Shown here one piece after another: positions 13,210-16,154 of a DNA stretch of 16,154 nt (the stretch's first letter is position 1; each line of letters begins with the position of its first letter). This stretch comes from Ferroglobus sp964463865 (lineage in GTDB: Archaea > Halobacteriota > Archaeoglobi > Archaeoglobales > Archaeoglobaceae). The stretch is taken from the NCBI GenBank assembly GCA_964463865.1, contig CAYXDX010000036.1, forward strand, positions 1 through 16,154, written 5' to 3'. The notes under the pieces were generated by a model. The model did not search any database. It saw nothing but the letters and a program-made list of their open reading frames with translations, and was not told where the DNA came from. Position numbers and translations under genes: made by a program.

Positions 13210-13611
13210 TCACACTCTCCTACCTCTCTTACCACCCGGTGGCCTCGTTCCGTCGTGCGGTATCGGTGTAACGTCCTCAATTCTCCCGATCTTCAATCCA
13301 GCTCTTGCCAGCGCTCTTATGGCTGCCTGCGCTCCCGGTCCAGGAGTCGTGTGTTTGTTGCCTCCCGGAGCCCTCACCTTTATGTGAACTCCGACTATGC
13401 CCTTCTCCTTCGCTATTTCAGCAGCTCTCAGAGCAGCCTGCATTGCCGTGTAGGGGTTGCCCTCGTCTCTGTCGGCTTTCACGATCATACCACCGCTGAC
13501 TCTTGCGATCGTCTCGCTACCGGTTATGTCAGTTATCGTAATTATCGTGTTGTTGTAGGAGGAGAAAATGTGGGCGATACCCCAAATTTCCTTCTTCTTC
13601 TTTTCAGCCAC
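13210..13611 (-). CDS. rps11: 30S ribosomal protein S11
   Basis: S11 sits on the platform of the small subunit and contacts the mRNA exit region. The 133 residues are complete: WGIAHIFSSYNNTIITITDITGSETIARVSGGM at the start, then AALRAAEIAKEKGIVGVHIKVRAPGG, and the archaeal ending VTPIPHDGTRPPGGKRGRRV. The GTG start at 13611 follows the S4 stop by two bases, with GGGGTGAG at the end of S4 as ribosome site. It is third of four in the operon, and the RpoD start follows its stop after one base, so translation of the two is coupled. Confidence 0.98.
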   Translation of the reverse strand: MAEKKKKEIWGIAHIFSSYNNTIITITDITGSETIARVSGGMIVKADRDEGNPYTAMQAALRAAEIAKEKGIVGVHIKVRAPGGNKHTTPGPGAQAAIRALARAGLKIGRIEDVTPIPHDGTRPPGGKRGRRV

Positions 13612-13613
13612 GG

Positions 13614-14129
13614 TTACTCACCCCTCTTGGCAAACGGAGAATTCGGATAGTAGTCGATCAGGCTTTCTTCATCCTTCTCCACTATGTAGCTCGGAGAGGT
13701 AACTCTTCTACCTGCTATCGCGATGTGTCCGTGAACGATGAGCTGTCTCGCCTGCTTTATCGTGTTTGCAAGCCCGAGCCTGTAAACTATCGTCTGCAAC
13801 CTCCTTTCAAGGAAGTCCTCTACCGTAAGGTTCAGTATGTCGTCGAGCGTCGCGTTCTCCGGAAGGACGCCGATCCTGTTGAGCTTCTTTATAATCTGCT
13901 GAGCCTTAGCTTTGGCCAGCTCACCCTCTCTTCCAGGGAGGTTGACCTTAGCGAGCAACTCTCTTGCAGCTCTCCTGTATTTTCTGAGAATTGCCTGGAA
14001 CCTCCAGAGTTCCCTCTTGTTCCTCAGACCGTATTTTATCACGAGCGGAGCTTCCTTCTCAAGCCTAACTTTATCCCACGGCTTCTTAGGAGTCACATAC
14101 TTTTTCCTGTGCCTCTTCGGGTCGCCCAC
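13614..14129 (-). CDS. rps4: 30S ribosomal protein S4
   Basis: S4 is a primary 16S rRNA binder that starts small-subunit assembly. The 171-residue archaeal form starts GDPKRHRKKYVTPKKPWDKVRLEKE. A helical middle region follows, then an S4 RNA-binding domain at about 105-155 (RRLQTIVYRLGLANTIKQARQLIVHGHIAIAGRRVTSPSYIV), and the protein ends in an acidic-aromatic tail. The GTG start at 14129 comes nine bases after the S13 stop; the S13 TGA stop overlaps the TGAGGTGAT ribosome site. It is second in the S13-S4-S11-RpoD operon. Confidence 0.98.
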   Translation of the reverse strand: MGDPKRHRKKYVTPKKPWDKVRLEKEAPLVIKYGLRNKRELWRFQAILRKYRRAARELLAKVNLPGREGELAKAKAQQIIKKLNRIGVLPENATLDDILNLTVEDFLERRLQTIVYRLGLANTIKQARQLIVHGHIAIAGRRVTSPSYIVEKDEESLIDYYPNSPFAKRGE

Positions 14130-14138
14130 AATATCACC

Positions 14139-14582
14139 TCACTTCTTCCTCCTCTGCACACCAACTGTCTGACCAGTCCTTCCAGTAGACCTCGTCCTCT
14201 GCCCTCTAACCTTGTATCCTCTCGCATGCCTGATGCCTCTGTAAGCCTTAATCTTTATCAGCCTCTCAATGTCAAGCTTCTTCGCGAGGTCGACGTCCTT
14301 TCCGAGGAGGTGCAGGTCTTTTCCTGTGTAGAGATCCTTCCTTCTGTTGAGCATCCACGAAGGCAGAGTTTCGATCTCCTCCTCTATGAATTTTTTCAGC
14401 CTCTCGATGTCTTCGTCGCTGAGGTTACCGAGCTTTTCTCTGGCGTTCAGTCCCAAGTGGTTCGTTATCGCTCTCGCCATTCTCAGCCCAATACCCTTTA
14501 TTCCGGTGAGCGCGTGAACCAGAGGCTTGTTACCGTCCAAATCCGTATCCGCTATTCTGACGATGTGTTTGAACTCCGCCAT
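14139..14582 (-). CDS. rps13: 30S ribosomal protein S13
   Basis: S13 sits in the head of the small subunit and contacts the P-site tRNA and the large subunit. The 147-residue protein is complete: VRIADTDLDGNKPLVHALTGIKGIGLRMARAI with the helix-two-turn-helix GIKGIG (28-33), then the RLKKF...LPSWMLNRRKD region typical of archaea, and the basic end YRGIRHARGYKVRGQRTRSTGRTGQTVGVQRRKK that contacts tRNA. The ATG at 14582 has AAGGTGAT (14585-14592) just upstream, within a leader of about 15 bases. It is the first gene of the operon and divergent from the DUF429 gene, with which it appears to share a TATA element. Confidence 0.98.
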   Translation of the reverse strand: MAEFKHIVRIADTDLDGNKPLVHALTGIKGIGLRMARAITNHLGLNAREKLGNLSDEDIERLKKFIEEEIETLPSWMLNRRKDLYTGKDLHLLGKDVDLAKKLDIERLIKIKAYRGIRHARGYKVRGQRTRSTGRTGQTVGVQRRKK

Positions 14583-14618
14583 CCGATCACCTTCTGAGTG
14601 GAGAGGTGAGAAAGATAG

Positions 14619-14628
14619 ATATTTAAAG
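14619..14628. promoter_or_regulatory. shared TATA element, rps13 operon (minus) and DUF429 gene (plus)
   Basis: ATATTTAAAG is nearly its own complement. On the minus strand it predicts a start near 14597, giving rps13 a short leader with Shine-Dalgarno. On the plus strand it predicts a start at about 14646-14649, right at the GTG of the DUF429 gene. One TATA element may serve both directions. Confidence 0.55.
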
Positions 14629-14645
14629 ATTGCTCTCAGAGATTT

Positions 14646-15158
14646 GTGATTTGCGGAATCGATGTCGGGATTAAAAAAAGTTACGTAGCACTCCTTGAAG
14701 GCGAGAAAGTTATTCTCGTCGGCGAATTGAAAGACCGTGTAGAGTGCGACTTCTGTGGAATAGACGCTCCGCTCAGTTACGAAGAGCCGTTCAGAGACTG
14801 CGACAGAGAGCTTCTCAAGATGGGTATAAGCGTCGTTCCCCTATCGACGCCGTTCATGAAGAAACTGCACGAGAAAGCAGTAGAGGTCGTTCAAAAACTC
14901 GATTGCAGAGAGGTCTACGAAGTCTACCCCTACGCTACGCGAAAAATACTCGGATTCGACTACAGCAAAAAAAGAAAAGACGGGAGAAAGAAGATCCTGG
15001 ACGCGTTAAGAGAGTTTGTAGAGATAGAAAGTAACGACTTAAACGACCACGAAATCGACGCGATAACGTCCGCTTTGACCGTAAAGCTTTACAAAGAAGG
15101 AAAAGGTGTCGCGATAGGAAAGACGTGCAAAATAATAATCCCAGCTAATTCATTTTAG
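14646..15158 (+). CDS. DUF429 family protein, predicted RNase H-fold nuclease
   Basis: This 170-residue protein opens MICGIDVGIKKSYVALLEG, the first strand pair of an RNase H-like fold with Asp6. It continues with CGIDAPLSY (Asp40) and EVYEVYPYATRKILG (about 90-104), and ends with LNDHEIDAITSALTVKLY with Asp126 and Asp130. These acidic positions and the order of elements match the DUF429 family, which is predicted to be a nuclease from fold alone; no substrate is known to me. The GTG start at 14646 fits a leaderless transcript from the shared TATA element and the fold's first strand starts directly after it. It is divergent from the ribosomal operon, and its 3' end overlaps the next, convergent gene by 14 bases. 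Confidence 0.82.
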   Translation: MICGIDVGIKKSYVALLEGEKVILVGELKDRVECDFCGIDAPLSYEEPFRDCDRELLKMGISVVPLSTPFMKKLHEKAVEVVQKLDCREVYEVYPYATRKILGFDYSKKRKDGRKKILDALREFVEIESNDLNDHEIDAITSALTVKLYKEGKGVAIGKTCKIIIPANSF

Positions 15159-15378
15159 CCGAGTCGAGCTCTATCACCTCGGCTTTAGGTTTTCTCCTGC
15201 CGAATGCGTAATCCTTGGCGGCAACGATGATTTCACAAAAAGGCTGGCAAGCCCCATAAAACCTCGAGCAGTTGTCGAGCAAAGAACAGTCGAGGACGAG
15301 GACGGATTTTTTCTCGATGTCGACGTCGGCGATCGCCTCTCTTCTTCTGAGCTTCACTTTGAGTCGAAGGTAAGACAT
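15145..15378 (-). CDS. small four-cysteine protein of unknown function
   Basis: I do not recognise this 77-residue protein. It has a short beta-strand start (MSYLRLKVKLRRREAIADVD), a strand KKSVLVLD, then four cysteines close together (Cys31, Cys37, Cys44, Cys48, pattern C-x5-C-x6-C-x3-C) and a basic segment FGRRKPKAEVIE. The spacing could hold a zinc ion or an iron-sulfur cluster, but it is not ferredoxin-like. There is no signal peptide. I chose ATG 15378 because GGTGG about seven bases upstream is a fair ribosome site; a GTG nine bases earlier would also be in frame. It has its own TATA element and follows dph2 on the same strand after about 110 bases. Confidence 0.68.
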   Translation of the reverse strand: MSYLRLKVKLRRREAIADVDIEKKSVLVLDCSLLDNCSRFYGACQPFCEIIVAAKDYAFGRRKPKAEVIELDSAKMN

Positions 15379-15430
15379 ACCAACCACCCATGGTGATTAT
15401 TATTGTTGTTATAATTTTTGGGACCAGGGT

Positions 15431-15440
15431 GTATTTATAC
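15431..15440 (-). promoter_or_regulatory. TATA element of the four-cysteine protein gene
   Basis: GTATTTATAC (minus GTATAAATAC, a strong TATA match) predicts a start near 15410 and a leader of about 30 bases with a GGTGG ribosome site. A weaker AT-rich stretch lies nearer at 15407-15416. Confidence 0.5.
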
Positions 15441-15450
15441 CTTTCGAATT

Positions 15451-15456
15451 AAAAAA
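15451..15456 (-). terminator. oligo-T terminator after dph2
   Basis: Six T residues on the minus strand about 30 bases past the dph2 stop and before the next promoter make a likely archaeal termination tract. Confidence 0.35.
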
Positions 15457-15486
15457 GTATAATAAGCAGATTATTGAGAAGTCGAA

Positions 15487-15872
15487 TTATAACCTAAAAT
15501 CCGGACGTATCTCCTTCTCAATTCCAAGCGCAAACTTCAGCTCGTTCAGAGTTATGATCGGTTTTTCAAACTTTCTCCAGTCGTCGTAAGCGATTCTCGG
15601 ACAGGCAGTGTTGACGAAACAGTCGAATTTAAAGTTTCCAAGGCGCTCGGGAGTTACTTCGTCGCACAGAATTAAATGCGCCTCTCTACCGTTCTCTCTG
15701 AGAATTCTAAGAGCCTCCTCGGCTTTTCTGAGATTGAACTGGCCGATCTTCGACGAGACGATCACCCCAAACTTTTTACACTTGCTCGCTTTAAGAGAGA
15801 GAGCGTATCGCTCTTTCAAGAACTTTTCCGCGCTAACTTCCTCGATTTCTCCGCTGAGCGGAGAATACCTGT
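15487..15872 (-). CDS. dph2: diphthamide synthase Dph2, C-terminal part only
   Basis: Dph2 is the radical-SAM-type iron-sulfur enzyme that adds the 3-amino-3-carboxypropyl group to a histidine of elongation factor 2, the first step to diphthamide. Only about 128 C-terminal codons are present. The frame reads from YRYSPLSGEIEE at the break, through KCKKFGVIVSSKIGQFNLRKA (the third Rossmann-like domain) and CFVNTACPRIAYDDW, which carries the last cluster cysteine, to ITLNELKFALG near the end. The TTG at 15819 is not the true start: the family sequence continues upstream to about 15872. There the sequence switches to a bacterial ftsI frame. The missing N-terminal two thirds should lie elsewhere in the genome assembly. 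Confidence 0.9.
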
Positions 15873-15880
15873 AGCCACCG
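15866..15880. other. junction between archaeal dph2 and bacterial ftsI sequence
   Basis: Both proteins are interrupted in mid-domain here, in different frames, with no insertion element, tRNA or repeat at the joint. The last clearly dph2 codons (YRYSP) end near 15872 and the last clearly FtsI codons (PVAT) end near 15873. This is the mark of a chimeric read, clone or assembly join. Confidence 0.8.
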
Positions 15881-16154
15881 GCGTGGTGGGCACTGCTATG
15901 CCGTTCTCCAGCACAGACGTGATTGCTATCGGCTTCATCACTGAACCCGGTTCAATGACATCAGTGACTGCCCGGTTACGCATGCCTTCCGTGTCATGCC
16001 CGGGGTCGTTGGGGTTATAGGATGGCTGGTTGACCATCGCCAGCACTTCGCCGGTGTTTACATCCAGTACCACGACACTTCCTGAACGTGCGCCGTGCTG
16101 ACGTACCGTGCTTTTCAGTTCCCGGTATGCCAGGTATTGCAAGCGCCGGTCAAT
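15873..16154 (-). CDS. ftsI: fragment of bacterial FtsI (PBP3), likely foreign to this contig
   Basis: The minus strand reads IDRRLQYLAYRELK at the window edge, then SGSVVVLDVNTGEVLAMVNQPSYNPND, MRNRAVTDVIEPGSVMKP and ITSVLENGIAVPTTPVAT. This is the start of the transpeptidase domain of FtsI of a gammaproteobacterium, with the active-site S-x-x-K at SVMK. FtsI cross-links septal peptidoglycan, which archaea such as Archaeoglobales lack. About 94 codons are present, open at both ends. Arginine is coded by CGT/CGG/CGC here, whereas the rest of the window prefers AGA/AGG. After PVAT the same frame continues only as an out-of-frame reading of dph2. E. coli PBP3 differs at many positions, so the source is some other gammaproteobacterium. 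Confidence 0.9.

Noticed and set aside
13725..14597. A 290-codon plus-strand open frame
   Set aside because: It lies entirely opposite the certain S4 and S13 genes and resembles no family; it is an antisense shadow.
15816..16142. A continuous frame that could be read as one protein running from FtsI into ILRSAEKSRKLARKSS
   Set aside because: The tail after PVAT is only an out-of-frame reading of dph2; the true dph2 frame continues beside it.
15873..16154. Horizontal transfer of a bacterial ftsI into an archaeon
   Set aside because: Only a fragment with no start or stop in view, breaking another essential gene, with no mobile-element marks. A chimeric join is simpler.
1..16154. CRISPR arrays, insertion sequences, prophage or toxin-antitoxin pairs
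   Set aside because: No regularly spaced repeats, transposase, integrase or matching small gene pairs were found on either strand.

Overview
The window is almost entirely archaeal and looks like a member of the Archaeoglobales (Archaeoglobus, Ferroglobus or Geoglobus type). Evidence: the archaeal ribosomal order S13-S4-S11-RpoD with a two-cluster ferredoxin-type RpoD, ribosomal protein S8e, the methanopterin-pathway enzyme MptA, diphthamide synthase Dph2, TATA-box promoters with many apparently leaderless genes, arginine coded mainly by AGA/AGG, and a Cys-type CcmE with CcmF, which suits an organism rich in c-type cytochromes. The order-level placement is inference. Both ends cut through genes, so this is probably a contig or an arbitrary slice.

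Layout. 1-1300: a truncated winged-helix regulator, divergent from a UPF0058 gene, then convergent RimI. 1308-3769: a tightly packed plus-strand cluster (UPF0146, HD phosphohydrolase, Mut7-C nuclease with zinc ribbon, DUF531, KptA) in which neighbours overlap and two genes appear to start at TTG codons chosen by Shine-Dalgarno sites. It reads as an RNA-processing and nucleotide-clean-up operon. 3756-4315: a small secreted protein of unknown function and a gene-free stretch holding a nested inverted repeat that may encode a small structured RNA. 4316-8016: pyruvate kinase, MptA and a secreted, membrane-anchored phospholipase-D-fold protein. 7981-10018 (minus): MoeA with a C-terminal extension, and S8e. 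10060-10227: a well-formed box C/D guide RNA between divergent genes. 10228-12423: ccmE-ccmF for cytochrome c maturation. 12420-14582 (minus): the S13-S4-S11-RpoD operon, whose TATA element appears shared with a divergent DUF429 gene. 15145-15870: a four-cysteine small protein and the C-terminal part of Dph2.

The last ~280 bases do not belong with the rest: they encode a gammaproteobacterial FtsI (penicillin-binding protein 3) fragment joined in mid-gene to mid-dph2. An archaeon without peptidoglycan should not need this, codon use switches abruptly, and neither gene is complete, so a chimeric assembly or clone is the best reading.

No CRISPR array, tRNA, rRNA, insertion sequence or prophage was seen. 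The points most worth following up are the box C/D RNA and its predicted targets, the possible small RNA near 4143-4207, the RNA-processing cluster around KptA, and the chimeric end.
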